From NCBI RefSeq assembly GCF_018325905.1, contig NZ_AP021901.1, positions 4,154,001-4,218,000 on the forward strand: a stretch of DNA of 64,000 nucleotides, given 5' to 3'. The notes beneath the pieces were generated by a model. It made no database searches. It saw nothing but the letters and a program-made list of their open reading frames with translations, and was not told the DNA's origin. Made by a program: the position numbers and the translations under genes. The DNA is from Pseudomonas sp. St316 (lineage in GTDB: Bacteria; Pseudomonadota; Gammaproteobacteria; Pseudomonadales; Pseudomonadaceae). This document shows positions 53,188 to 62,471 of this stretch, in pieces (the first letter of the stretch is position 1; every line of letters begins with the position of its first letter).

Positions 53188-54694
53188 CGCACTGCTCAAA
53201 TGGCTGGTGCCGGCTGCGCTGCTGGCCGTGGTGTTGATTATCTTGAAAACCTGGGTCGCGGGTAACAGCACGCCCTCTCCAGCAAACCCAGTTGATCAGG
53301 GCAATCTTCAGTTATCCGCCGAGCAAGCTAAGTCGCTCGGTATTGCGGGCGACACCCCACGCGATACGGTCGCCACCCTGATCGGCCAGGTGAAGGCCAT
53401 GCGCAGCGACATGCTCGGTTTGAAGAAACACAACGATTCACTGCAGATGGAGAACAATCGCCTGCACGAGCGGGAAAACAGTGTCGATTCGCGTATCCAG
53501 ACGGCGCTTGGCAGTGTGACCCAACAGGTCGACGAAGGCCGCCGGCAAGCCAACGAGGCCAGACTCAAAGCGGAACAAGAGAGTCGTCAGGCTCGCGGTT
53601 TGCTGACGCAGTTGCAGGACCAGTTGTCGGGGCTGACCGGCAAAGACAAGGATATGCCGATCGGACTGGGGCTTGAGCCGGGCGACGGTGCTCAGTTCGA
53701 AGGGCAGCATTCTGCCAATGATGCGCTGCAGTGGATTGAGCCCTCGGATGCTCCGCCCACCGACGCCCGGAGCAAAACCAAGGCCGCGTCCGCCCTGAGT
53801 CTGCCTACTGCCTTCAACTCACTGGAGGGTTTGAAGGACAATGCCATCGACCGCAGCCAGAAGCAGTTACGCGAGGTTACCAAGGGTGAACGTGACCTGA
53901 CACGCTCCGCTGATCGTAACGAAGGCGCGCAGCCGATCTACACCATTCCCGAAAACGCCACGCTGATGGGCTCGGTCGCCATGACCGCGCTGATCGGCCG
54001 GGTTCCGGTGGACGGCACCGTGAATGATCCCTATCCCTTCAAGGTACTGGTTGGTCCGGAGAACCTGACCGCCAACGGGATCGACCTGCCAGACGTCGTG
54101 GGTGCCGTGATGAGCGGCACGGCGTCCGGTGACTGGACCCTGTCCTGCGTACGCGGACAGGTCGAGTCGATCACTTTCGTATTCACAGACGGCACCATCC
54201 GCACGGTGCCTCAGCCGAAGGCGGTAGCCAGCCGCAATGCCCCCACAACCCAGAGTTCGAACACCGACAAGATTCGTGGCGGCCTCGGTTATCTGTCCGA
54301 TCCGTATGGCATTCCTTGCATCGCCGGCGAGCGCCGCTCGAACGCTCAGCAATACCTCGGTAGCCAGAGCCTGATCACCGCCGCCGGCGCCGGCGTCGCC
54401 GCCTTGCTCGGGGATGAGCAGAACAACAGCAGCGTGATCAGTTCAGGTGGCAGCACGCTCGGGGTTACCAACAGCACGGGCAACAGCGCGCTGAATTCAA
54501 TTCTCAGTGGTGGGGTCAGCGACATCCGCGAGTGGGTCAACAAGCTGTATGGCGAGGCCTTTGCTGCCGTGTACGTGCCACCGGCCGCCCAAGTCGCCCT
54601 GCACCTCGACCATGAGATCACCATCGACTACGAGCCCAAGGGCCGGAGCGTTCGCCATGAAAAAGACCAAGTTTCTCTGCCTGACCTCGATTAG
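53177..54694 (+). CDS. TIGR03752 family ICE protein (TraB/VirB10-like)
   Basis: 505 residues with one N-terminal membrane helix (LKWLVPAALLAVVLIIL), a coiled coil (about residues 65-155: LGLKKHNDSLQMENNRLHE) and a C-terminal beta domain with TLMGSVAMTALIGRVPVDGTVNDPYPFKVLVG and the late WVNKLYGEAFAAVYVPPAAQVALHLDHEI typical of TraB/VirB10 scaffolds spanning both membranes. The start at 53177 is preferred because it follows directly on the previous gene's end. Confidence 0.9.
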   Translation: MKANALLKWLVPAALLAVVLIILKTWVAGNSTPSPANPVDQGNLQLSAEQAKSLGIAGDTPRDTVATLIGQVKAMRSDMLGLKKHNDSLQMENNRLHERENSVDSRIQTALGSVTQQVDEGRRQANEARLKAEQESRQARGLLTQLQDQLSGLTGKDKDMPIGLGLEPGDGAQFEGQHSANDALQWIEPSDAPPTDARSKTKAASALSLPTAFNSLEGLKDNAIDRSQKQLREVTKGERDLTRSADRNEGAQPIYTIPENATLMGSVAMTALIGRVPVDGTVNDPYPFKVLVGPENLTANGIDLPDVVGAVMSGTASGDWTLSCVRGQVESITFVFTDGTIRTVPQPKAVASRNAPTTQSSNTDKIRGGLGYLSDPYGIPCIAGERRSNAQQYLGSQSLITAAGAGVAALLGDEQNNSSVISSGGSTLGVTNSTGNSALNSILSGGVSDIREWVNKLYGEAFAAVYVPPAAQVALHLDHEITIDYEPKGRSVRHEKDQVSLPDLD

Positions 54695-55073
54695 CGTGTT
54701 CTGCTGGGTCCTGACGGGGTGTTCCACCGACAAGGACACGTTGATGCCCCATGGCGAGCAAACCATGCTGGACATCTGGAACGGCGCCGGTTCGCAAGGT
54801 TCTCAGCAGCAACTGCTGGATGCTCGGCAGCAACTACGCCGTCCGCTGGCTCAAGCAGATTTCTCCGTTGCTCTCCAGGAGCCGTACACGCGTACAGCAG
54901 CGAACGAGATCCGTAACCTGTTCCCTCGCTTGCCCAATCCCGATCTGGTGCTGTACGTGTACCCGCACCTGAGTGGTACCGAGCAGGCACCGATCCCAGG
55001 CTACTCGACAGTCTTTCCGTTCTACCAACGCGTGCAGTACGCATTGCCGGGTGAACGTCAGGAAGACTTGTAG
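54657..55073 (+). CDS. TIGR03751 family conjugal transfer lipoprotein
   Basis: 138 residues, starting MKKTKFLCLTSISVFCWVLTGC (positions only), lipobox LTGC with Cys22; VirB7/TraV-like position. The body contains LPNPDLVLYVYPHLSG and ends in the family pattern YQRVQYALPGE. Overlaps the preceding gene by 38 bases and the ATPase gene by one. Confidence 0.88.
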   Translation: MKKTKFLCLTSISVFCWVLTGCSTDKDTLMPHGEQTMLDIWNGAGSQGSQQQLLDARQQLRRPLAQADFSVALQEPYTRTAANEIRNLFPRLPNPDLVLYVYPHLSGTEQAPIPGYSTVFPFYQRVQYALPGERQEDL

Positions 55074-57820
55074 TGCGTACCGGCGATGCGGGCAACCGCA
55101 CTTCTGGTTGGAAAGCCTGGCGCCACCCATTGCGCCCGCACGCCACCTTGGCCGATGAAGCTGCACTCTATGCGCACAACCCCAGCTTCACCGACCACTT
55201 GCCTTGGGTCGAATACCTCGATACTGAACAATGCTTTCTACTGGACGACAATCGCTCAGTGGGTGCGGTGTTCGAGTTGCTGCCCATCGGCACCGAAGGG
55301 CGCGAACCCGATTGGCTGATGGCCGCCCGCGATGCCCTCGAAGACGCCCTGCAGGATAGCTTTGATGAACTGGATCAAGCGCCTTGGGTGGCGCAGTTTT
55401 TCTGCCAGGACGACAACGACTTCGCCCCCTACCTGACGCGGCTCACCGATTATATTCAAGACAGCGCGCGAGGCACGGTCTTCACCGAGACGTTTTTGGA
55501 ACTCAGTCGTCGCCATTTGAAGACCATCGCCAAGCCGGGAGGTCTGTTCGAGGACAAGGCCGTCACGCGCTTACCCTGGCGCGGCAATAATCGACGGGTG
55601 CGCCTGGTGATCTATCGCTGGCTTGAGGCTGGTACTGAGGAAGCAGGACTTACCCCGGTGCAATCCCTGCAACAGGCTTGCGAACGTATCGCTGCTTCGT
55701 TGCAAGCGTGTGGGGTGAAATCGACGCGAGTCGATGGCCGAGGTTTGTATGCCTGGTTGTTGCCCTGGTTCAATCCAGCCCCCAAGCTCACCGATGAAGC
55801 GCCCGAAGGTTTCTACCACCAGGTGGCCTATCCGGAGTCGGGCGACGGTGATTCGCTGGAACTGCCCTTCGATCACGACTTTGCCGAGCGTCTGTTTTTC
55901 AACGAACCGCGTTCGGATGTGCAGCGCGGACTCTGGTTCTTCGATGGTCAGCCCCATCGGGTCATGGTGGTGGACAAGCTGCGGCGGGCTCCCTTAATTG
56001 GCCAACTCACTGGCGAAACCCGCAAGGGTGACGCGGCGAATGCCCTGTTCGACCAGTTGCCCGAAGGCACGGTGATGAGCCTGACCCTGGTGGTCAACCC
56101 CCAAGATGTGCTTGAGGAGCAGTTGAACCGTCTGGCGCGCAAAGCCATCGGTGAAAACCTGGCCTCGACCCAGACCCGCCAAGATGTCGAGGAGGCTCGT
56201 GCGATCATCGGGCGCCAGCACAAGCTGTACCGAGGCACCCTGGCGTTCTACGTACGCGGTCACGATGAACATCAATTGCACCAACGCTCGGTCAGCCTGG
56301 CCAACGCGCTGTTGGGGGCGGGGCTGCAACCGGTACGCGAAGACGATGAAGTCGCCGCCTGCAATAGCTATCTGCGTTGGCTGCCGATGGCTTATAACCC
56401 GGCCCGCGACACACGCAACTGGTACACCCGCCTGATGTTCGCCCAGCACCTGGCAAACCTGGTTCCGGTGTGGGGCCGCAGCACCGGCACCGGCCACCCG
56501 GGCATCACTCTGTTCAATCGTGGTGGCTCGCCCTTGAGCTTTGATCCGTTGTCACGTCTGGACCGGGCCATGAACGGCCATCTGCTGTTGTTCGGCCCGA
56601 CCGGCGCCGGTAAGTCGGCCACCCTGGTCACCCTGCTGATGCAGGTCATGGCGGTGTACCGCCCTCGTCTGTTTATCGTCGAGGCCGGTAACTCATTCGG
56701 CTTGCAGGGCGACTACTTCGCAACGCAAGGCCTGTCGGCCAACAAGGTCCGATTGAAACCAGGTGCCTCGGTCAGTCTTGCACCCTTTGCCGATGCCTGG
56801 CGCCTGGTCGAGCAACCGGATCAGATGGCGAGTCTGTCGATCGACGAATGGGACGATGAGGCGATAGCCAGCCGCGAGGACCAGCGCGATGTTCTCGGCG
56901 AGTTGGAAATCACTGCCCGACTGATGATCACCGGTGGCGAGGCCAAGGAAGAAGCCCGCCTGAGTCGAGCCGATCGCAGCTTAATCCGCGAGTGCATTCT
57001 CGATGCGGCGCAGACCTGTGCCGCGGCGATTCGCCAGGTACTGACCCGCGACGTGCGCGACGCGTTGCTGCGAGTCGCGGCCGACCCAAACTTGCCAGAA
57101 AAGCGTCGTGAACGAGCCCAGGAAATGGGCGAGTCTATCGATCTGTTTTGCCAGGGTTTCGAGGGTGAACTGTTCGATCGCGAGGGCACGCCTTGGCCCG
57201 AGAGCGATGTGACCATTGTCGACTTGGCCACTTACGCTCGCGAAGGCTACGAGGCACAGATGTCCATCAGCTACATCAGCCTGATGAACACCGTGAACAA
57301 CCTCGCCGAACGCGACCAGTACCTGGGGAGGCCAATCATTATGGTCACCGACGAGGGCCATATCATCACCAAAAACCCGCTGCTGGCGCCATTCGTGGTC
57401 AAGGGGACGAAGATGTGGCGCAAGCTCGGCGCGTGGTTCTGGCTGGCCACACAAAACCTTGCCGACTTCCCCACTGCGGCGCAGACCATGCTCAACATGA
57501 TCGAATGGTGGATTTGCTTGAACATGCCGCCGGCGGAAATTGAAGAAATCGCACGGTTCAAGAAACTCACGCCAGCACAGAAAGCCTTGTTGCTCTCCGC
57601 CAGCAAGGAGCCGGGCAAATACACCGAGGGGGTCGTGCTGTCGAAAAAACTCGAAACGCTGTTTCGGGCCGTGCCACCCAGCCTCTATCTCGCCCTAGCC
57701 ATGACGGAGCCCGAGGAAAAAGCCGAACGTTGGACACTGATGCAGAGCACCGGCTGCTCGGAATTGGAGGCGGCTTACCGGGTAGCTGAACGGATCGATA
57801 GGATGCGAGGAATTAAGTGA
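55073..57820 (+). CDS. traC: TIGR03744 conjugative transfer ATPase (VirB4/TraC-like)
   Basis: 915-residue motor from a GTG that overlaps the lipoprotein stop by one base. Walker A LLFGPTGAGKSATLVTLLMQ is near residue 500, Walker B around the VTDEGHIIT motif near residue 760, with FWLATQNLADFP following. VirB4-type ATPase powering pilus and channel assembly. The last gene before the second cargo insertion; it is not followed by a TIGR03757 gene as I would expect from other family members. Confidence 0.93.
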   Translation: MRTGDAGNRTSGWKAWRHPLRPHATLADEAALYAHNPSFTDHLPWVEYLDTEQCFLLDDNRSVGAVFELLPIGTEGREPDWLMAARDALEDALQDSFDELDQAPWVAQFFCQDDNDFAPYLTRLTDYIQDSARGTVFTETFLELSRRHLKTIAKPGGLFEDKAVTRLPWRGNNRRVRLVIYRWLEAGTEEAGLTPVQSLQQACERIAASLQACGVKSTRVDGRGLYAWLLPWFNPAPKLTDEAPEGFYHQVAYPESGDGDSLELPFDHDFAERLFFNEPRSDVQRGLWFFDGQPHRVMVVDKLRRAPLIGQLTGETRKGDAANALFDQLPEGTVMSLTLVVNPQDVLEEQLNRLARKAIGENLASTQTRQDVEEARAIIGRQHKLYRGTLAFYVRGHDEHQLHQRSVSLANALLGAGLQPVREDDEVAACNSYLRWLPMAYNPARDTRNWYTRLMFAQHLANLVPVWGRSTGTGHPGITLFNRGGSPLSFDPLSRLDRAMNGHLLLFGPTGAGKSATLVTLLMQVMAVYRPRLFIVEAGNSFGLQGDYFATQGLSANKVRLKPGASVSLAPFADAWRLVEQPDQMASLSIDEWDDEAIASREDQRDVLGELEITARLMITGGEAKEEARLSRADRSLIRECILDAAQTCAAAIRQVLTRDVRDALLRVAADPNLPEKRRERAQEMGESIDLFCQGFEGELFDREGTPWPESDVTIVDLATYAREGYEAQMSISYISLMNTVNNLAERDQYLGRPIIMVTDEGHIITKNPLLAPFVVKGTKMWRKLGAWFWLATQNLADFPTAAQTMLNMIEWWICLNMPPAEIEEIARFKKLTPAQKALLLSASKEPGKYTEGVVLSKKLETLFRAVPPSLYLALAMTEPEEKAERWTLMQSTGCSELEAAYRVAERIDRMRGIK

Positions 57821-57844
57821 AACGGAGCTGATCCTAGGTTTCGA

Positions 57845-58591
57845 TCAACCCGGCAGCAAATCCTTGAACACCTTCTCCACGTAGGCTTGCATGAACCAGT
57901 CAGGGATCTCACCAGCCCTGAATTCAAGGTCAGTCCCGTCTGTTACTTCAGCGAGCAGCACCAGATCGGCGCCGGAGTTATCAAAGATATAAGCCCGGTT
58001 CGAGGCTGCGATGGCTGCTGGCAATAGGTTCAGGCAACGACCGTAGCGCTGCACAATTTTTTCTGTGGGGACTGGGTGCCCACCTGCCGCGACACGGTTC
58101 TTGACCCTATTGATATTGATGTCAGGATCTTCAGTGGCGACAAAGTAGAGGTAGGTTCGATATCCCGACGCTTTTGCCTTAAGCATAAAAGCGACTTTGT
58201 CCTCGCTAGACATCACCGTTTCGAAGGTGAAAGACAACTGGGCTTCAAGGAGCTTGTGCCGCATGAAATCAGAGAGCACGGAAGCAAAATAGGAGTTCAT
58301 CGCGACGGACTGAAAATTCAGGCCGTTATTGCTGAAGCCTATTTTGGATGCCTCTTCAACGAGCTGGGTCGACCGAATCAGTCGGTGCGTCTTGATAAAG
58401 CCGAGAACCTCTTCACCTTCGACTTCCAGTTGAAAATCGCTGAACTCTAGGCGTCCGCCCTCTTTGGCAGCCTTTTCGATTTCATCCGGGTTGATGTAGA
58501 TCCCAATCAGGTGGGAAGGGACGGCACTTTTCATTGTGCTTTTACCGGAACCATTAGGGCCGGCAAACACCCTCAGCCGAGGGACGGTCAT
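57845..58591 (-). CDS. Zeta-toxin-like P-loop kinase
   Basis: 248 residues. The N-terminal P-loop GPNGSGKST (residues 10-18) and a helical fold with FTFETVMSSEDKVAFMLKAKASGY and INRVKNRVAAGGHPVPTEKIVQRY match zeta-toxin/UDP-N-acetylglucosamine kinase family members. Such toxins phosphorylate peptidoglycan precursors. Its start overlaps the small upstream gene by four bases, an organisation typical of toxin-antitoxin operons. Antisense to the conjugation genes. Confidence 0.85.
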   Translation of the reverse strand: MTVPRLRVFAGPNGSGKSTMKSAVPSHLIGIYINPDEIEKAAKEGGRLEFSDFQLEVEGEEVLGFIKTHRLIRSTQLVEEASKIGFSNNGLNFQSVAMNSYFASVLSDFMRHKLLEAQLSFTFETVMSSEDKVAFMLKAKASGYRTYLYFVATEDPDININRVKNRVAAGGHPVPTEKIVQRYGRCLNLLPAAIAASNRAYIFDNSGADLVLLAEVTDGTDLEFRAGEIPDWFMQAYVEKVFKDLLPG

Positions 58592-58836
58592 GAGCAGCGG
58601 TGCACCTTGATAATCCCGCCCAAGGTCACTTTATGCTTGGGCTTGGCCACTCGAATAACCTTGTGCTTACCGTCGGCAGTCGTCTCAACGAGCTTGCCGT
58701 CCATGACTTCCATCACGCTGCGTCCGGCCGCCAGCGCGTTGATATAGGCCGTATTGATCGCACCTTCAGCCATGGCAGGGATTTTACCCTCCAGTCGGCT
58801 CACCAGATCGTCACTCAACACTTGGTCGGCTTTCAT
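58588..58836 (-). CDS. Putative antitoxin of the zeta-like toxin
   Basis: 82 residues from the start at 58836 (GGAGCG upstream). Helical N-terminus with AINTAYINALAAGRSVMEV then a basic end. It lies directly upstream of the kinase and overlaps it by four bases; its role as antitoxin is inferred from this order and size. It does not look like epsilon antitoxin of the Gram-positive zeta systems. Confidence 0.7.
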   Translation of the reverse strand: MKADQVLSDDLVSRLEGKIPAMAEGAINTAYINALAAGRSVMEVMDGKLVETTADGKHKVIRVAKPKHKVTLGGIIKVHRCS

Positions 58837-59025
58837 ATCGCGCTCCACGTTCTCAGAGCGTGCAGAATCTGCACTTATCAGAATCCTAGCCTACGTAAAT
58901 CTGTTTATCACAGACCAACGCCACTTCTGTCAGTTCTCCATTCTAGAGGAATGGAGCCTGGAACCATACCTTCCAACAGATTTTCGTGCCGTAAGCCCAT
59001 ATCACCAGGACTGGGAGCCGTATGG

Positions 59026-59283
59026 TTACGATGACACGCCCCGAAGCCGTTGCTGAATTCTCAATAAAAAACCGGCTTCAAAGGCGTCCTGGCAGTCACC
59101 GACAGGAAAGGTTTTGCGCGCTTGCACCAGCTCCCACCACAGTGGGATCTCGCCGGGAGTATCGAGCCAAGCCTGGGCGCATTGCACGCCACGCTCGATC
59201 ATCGGGGCAAATTCGCTGCCCCACGGCGTCAGAAGGCTCGGGCAACCATCCGCCGCCGGAATTGAAACGTAATTTTCGTCCAT
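59026..59283 (-). CDS. QslA-like small protein (possible LasR anti-activator homologue)
   Basis: 85 residues from the ATG at 59283 (AAGGTG upstream). LLTPWGSEFAPMIERGVQCAQAWL, PLWWELVQARKTFPVGDCQDAFEAGFLLRIQQRL is the pattern I remember for LasR-specific anti-activator QslA domain proteins. QslA of P. aeruginosa blocks the quorum regulator LasR. The match is from memory and not searched. It stands alone on the minus strand between the zeta pair and the XRE gene. Confidence 0.5.
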   Translation of the reverse strand: MDENYVSIPAADGCPSLLTPWGSEFAPMIERGVQCAQAWLDTPGEIPLWWELVQARKTFPVGDCQDAFEAGFLLRIQQRLRGVSS

Positions 59284-59427
59284 AGACACCTTAGCTTTCG
59301 ATTTAATTATTAATGCTGGGTCTGTCCCAAGCAGCATAGAAACAAAACTGGCACTTCGCTTAAGCATCAAAAAAGAGCCCAATCAGGCCGATGTAGACTA
59401 TATCCCGTGGATTGAGAGTCCCTCAAG

Positions 59428-59440
59428 GCGCAGTTTGCGC
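59428..59440. promoter_or_regulatory. Short dyad at the start of the XRE gene
   Basis: GCGCA-GTT-TGCGC lies two bases before the ATG at 59443. A dyad here could be an autoregulatory operator of the XRE protein. It is short, so the evidence is weak. Confidence 0.3.
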
Positions 59441-59442
59441 GC

Positions 59443-59697
59443 ATGACTCAAGACTACGAACAGCTCCGTCTGCAACTGGCGGAGAACATCCGCTCGATGC
59501 GACGTGTGAAGAACCTTACCCAGGAGCAATTGGCGCTCATGGCCGAGGTGGATCGTACCTATGTGAGTCAAATTGAACGAGGGGTAGGCAACCCGTCGTT
59601 ATTGGTCCTCTGCAAACTCGCCAACATTTTCGAGATCAAAACGGATCAGTTGCTCATCGAGTCTGACGCGCTTGCTCGTACGCTGAGCGCTGAATGA
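59443..59697 (+). CDS. XRE-family helix-turn-helix regulator (C-protein-like size)
   Basis: 84 residues. HTH_3 motif RRVKNLTQEQLALMAEVDRTYVSQIERGVGNPSLLVLCKLA about residues 20-60. The small size and self-contained HTH resemble controllers of restriction-modification systems, although no modification genes are here. It is the only plus-strand gene in this cargo insertion and lies 117 bases before TIGR03756, so it may have been picked up as a regulator of the transfer genes or the cargo. Confidence 0.85.
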   Translation: MTQDYEQLRLQLAENIRSMRRVKNLTQEQLALMAEVDRTYVSQIERGVGNPSLLVLCKLANIFEIKTDQLLIESDALARTLSAE

Positions 59698-59813
59698 CCC
59701 GCTGCTGAATCTAGAAGGACGCTGTAAACCGACTATCCTGCGTTCGGCTTTCTCACTGACACCCCTCTCTCGATCATTGAACCTGTCCAGGCCATACACC
59801 CAGAGCCTGGATC

Positions 59814-60770
59814 ATGTCTGCTGCCTGCCCGCACATTTCGCCCCAGAAGTTGCATCCTTTGGTGCTGAGCATTCTGCTGGCATCCGGGCCAAGCGTAGCG
59901 TTGGATACCGGCAGCATTGCCGCCTCCGTGCTCACTCCGGACTGTCTCGAATACAAGGTCGTCGGCATCTGCTTCTGGTTGCTCTGCACCCCCTTCGGCT
60001 GCACTGTGAAAACCTCAACCAAGGTTCGTCACTTCATTCCTGAGCTGGTGGTCTCGAGCTATGCCACCACCGGTGCCAATCCTTGGACCGAGATGGCCGC
60101 ACTCTCCTCTCCCATCAGCGGTGCGGAAGGTGGTGGTAACCTGATCACGCCGAACACGCAACGCGACAACCTGCCTCGTTTCAAAAACGTTGATGGCATC
60201 GGCCATCCCGGTGGCTGGGCCGCCACGCAACTTGCCGCGCAATCCGGCTACGCCTGCGCCAGCGGCGCCACTGCGTTCATGCCCTATTACCTGAGCACTT
60301 TGGACTCACTGGCCTGGCGTCATGGCATCCCGGAAAGCCTCTACCCCGAGTCGCTTGTGCCCGGGATCCGTGAAATCGGTCGTCAGCTCGCGGGAAACAT
60401 GTGGGGTAACGTCTATCCCCGGCAAGGATTTTTGGTGCAACCCGACGATTTCAAAGCCGCTGCGGTGATGGCGCAGCGGGCGGGTGATGTCATTACTCGC
60501 AACTGGCAACCGCACGTGTATTTCCCGCTCATACCTGTGCCACGCGATGGTTATTGGCCGCCTGGCCCAATCGTTGAAAACGACGCTTCGACCCACAAAT
60601 GGCAATTGCTCTACCCCCTGGTTCATCCCACATGCGCCATCTTCCCCAGCGATCCGGTGCAGAGCGCGGATGGCGGCTACGCCTGGTCGCTGTGGCGTCC
60701 CTATAGCTGCTGCAAGCGTGAGGGACAGACCTTCCTGTTCAGCATCGACTTCGAAGGTGGTGCTTCATGA
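59814..60770 (+). CDS. TIGR03756 family ICE protein (TraU-like)
   Basis: 318-residue exported protein. LDTGSIAASVLTPDCLEYKVVGICFWLLCTPFGCTVKTS with several Cys and PWTEMAALSSPISGAEGGGNL match TraU-like proteins of the family. Periplasmic, needed for DNA transfer rather than pilus assembly in F-like systems. Ends in an ATGA overlap with the next gene. Confidence 0.9.
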   Translation: MSAACPHISPQKLHPLVLSILLASGPSVALDTGSIAASVLTPDCLEYKVVGICFWLLCTPFGCTVKTSTKVRHFIPELVVSSYATTGANPWTEMAALSSPISGAEGGGNLITPNTQRDNLPRFKNVDGIGHPGGWAATQLAAQSGYACASGATAFMPYYLSTLDSLAWRHGIPESLYPESLVPGIREIGRQLAGNMWGNVYPRQGFLVQPDDFKAAAVMAQRAGDVITRNWQPHVYFPLIPVPRDGYWPPGPIVENDASTHKWQLLYPLVHPTCAIFPSDPVQSADGGYAWSLWRPYSCCKREGQTFLFSIDFEGGAS

Positions 60771-62149
60771 GTCGGCTTCTTGCAGGACCATGGTTGGGCC
60801 CGATGAGTTTGTTGCTCTGCGGACTGCTCGCCGTGGCCACGCATGCCGACGCCGCCGAGGACGATTACCGTCTAGGCACTCAAGGTGAAGTGCTCGACGA
60901 CAGGGTGATGTACACCATAGGTGGTGGCTCGACAGCGGGCTCGCCGAGCTCGCTCTATCGCCCCAACGGGCTCGGTGTCGGCGGATCCTGGCAGGCGAAC
61001 ATGATGTGCGGAAACATGAGCCTCACCAACACCTTGCAAAACCAGTTGAACGGCGTCACCGAAGGGTTCCAGCAGATCATGGGCAGCATTGTGCATAACG
61101 CGACCCAAGCGGTGATGTCGCTGCCGGCGTTGATCATCCAGCGCGCCAATCCCGGTCTCTATGAGTTGCTCAGTAACGGCGTGATGCAGGGGCGTATCGA
61201 CTTCGACCGCTCCAAACTGACCTGCCAGGCCATGGCTGAGAAGATGGCGGACAAGGTCGGTCAAGCCGGCTGGGGCGCATTGGCCAAGAACCAGGAAATG
61301 CAGGGCAACCTCGAACAAACCGGCGGTGATGCGGTGGCTGCGGTGAAAAACACCGAGGCCCGCAACGGCAACAATGGGGTGTCTTGGGTCGGCGGGCAGA
61401 AGGCTGGAGGTAGCGGACAAACACCCATCCGGGCAACCTCCGATGTGGTGCGCGCGGGCTACAACCTGCTGCATAACCGGTCGGTGGATGACAGCGCCTC
61501 GATCAGTAGCAGTGATTGCCTGGGCGGCGCTATTTGCCAGGCGTGGACCTCACCCCAAGAGGAATCCGAATGGGCTGTTCGAGTGTTGGGCGAGACCGAA
61601 GTCGCGACCTGCGACACCTGCGAGACACTGCGGGCTACCGCTGGCAGCGGACTGACGCCGCTGATCCAGGAGGCCTACAGTAAACACCTCAAGACCCTGC
61701 AAGGGCTCTTGTCCGGCTCATTGCCGCCTACCCCTGACAATCTGAGCAAAGCCTCCAGCCCGATGCTGCCGGTGACCCGAGGTGTGATCGAAGCCCTGCG
61801 CGACGATCCTGATCAGGAACTCCTGGCGCGGCGCCTGGCCAGTGAGACGGCCCTGTCCAACGTGCTCGACAAAGCGCTCCTGCTATTGCGCACGCTGCTG
61901 GCAGGCAGCCACGAACCGAACATCGCTTCTGCCGAGCCGGCCCAAACGGCCTTGACGAAAAACATCGACACTCTGGAGCGTGAAATACGCCTGCTGCAGA
62001 CTGAGCTGCAGGTCCGGCAAATGTTGGCTACCAATACCGCCAGCCTGGTACTCGATCGACATGCCGGAGGTGCCGATGCTTCGCGTACCGTCGAACAAGG
62101 CGACCCCGAGCCTGGCCGACTCAATGATGCTGACGCCAGGAACAAGTGA
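60767..62149 (+). CDS. TIGR03755 family ICE protein
   Basis: 460-residue exported protein with a signal peptide ending ATHADAAEDD (about residue 28). Family segments: CGNMSLTNTLQNQLNGVTEGFQQIMG, LPALIIQRANPGLYELLSNGVMQGRIDFDRSKLTCQAMAEKM, and a coiled-coil C-terminus with TLEREIRLLQTELQVRQML. Probably outer-membrane or periplasmic TraN/TraH-like role, inferred only. Confidence 0.88.
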   Translation: MSRLLAGPWLGPMSLLLCGLLAVATHADAAEDDYRLGTQGEVLDDRVMYTIGGGSTAGSPSSLYRPNGLGVGGSWQANMMCGNMSLTNTLQNQLNGVTEGFQQIMGSIVHNATQAVMSLPALIIQRANPGLYELLSNGVMQGRIDFDRSKLTCQAMAEKMADKVGQAGWGALAKNQEMQGNLEQTGGDAVAAVKNTEARNGNNGVSWVGGQKAGGSGQTPIRATSDVVRAGYNLLHNRSVDDSASISSSDCLGGAICQAWTSPQEESEWAVRVLGETEVATCDTCETLRATAGSGLTPLIQEAYSKHLKTLQGLLSGSLPPTPDNLSKASSPMLPVTRGVIEALRDDPDQELLARRLASETALSNVLDKALLLLRTLLAGSHEPNIASAEPAQTALTKNIDTLEREIRLLQTELQVRQMLATNTASLVLDRHAGGADASRTVEQGDPEPGRLNDADARNK

Positions 62150-62152
62150 GCC

Positions 62153-62461
62153 ATGAAACGCTCACCGCTATTCACTTTGCTTTCAAGTCTAGGGATCGCC
62201 GCAGGGATGATTCTGACCGCCGCACTGATCGCCTGGATCGGCTGCACTGCGCTGGGTAGTTTCGGGGGCTGGCAGCAAGCCTTGGAATCGATACGGCCTT
62301 ATTTGCGGTGGTGGCGTGTCCTGCTTTACGGCGTTCTCTTTGCACTCTGGTGGGACCTGCTGAGGCGCCACCGACATCGACCACAGGACCGACTGCGCGT
62401 GAAACGCGCCGGGACATTAGGGCTCTTGCTCTTTACCTGCGTCGAGCTCACTCGATTGTGA
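62153..62461 (+). CDS. Small ICE membrane protein
   Basis: 102 residues with two to three hydrophobic helices (FTLLSSLGIAAGMILTAALIAWIG; LLYGVLFALWW; GLLLFTCVEL) and a basic cytoplasmic stretch. It occupies the fixed position between TIGR03755 and TraG in this ICE family. Starts three bases after the TIGR03755 stop. Function unknown. Confidence 0.75.
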   Translation: MKRSPLFTLLSSLGIAAGMILTAALIAWIGCTALGSFGGWQQALESIRPYLRWWRVLLYGVLFALWWDLLRRHRHRPQDRLRVKRAGTLGLLLFTCVELTRL

Positions 62462-62471
62462 GGTCACCACC

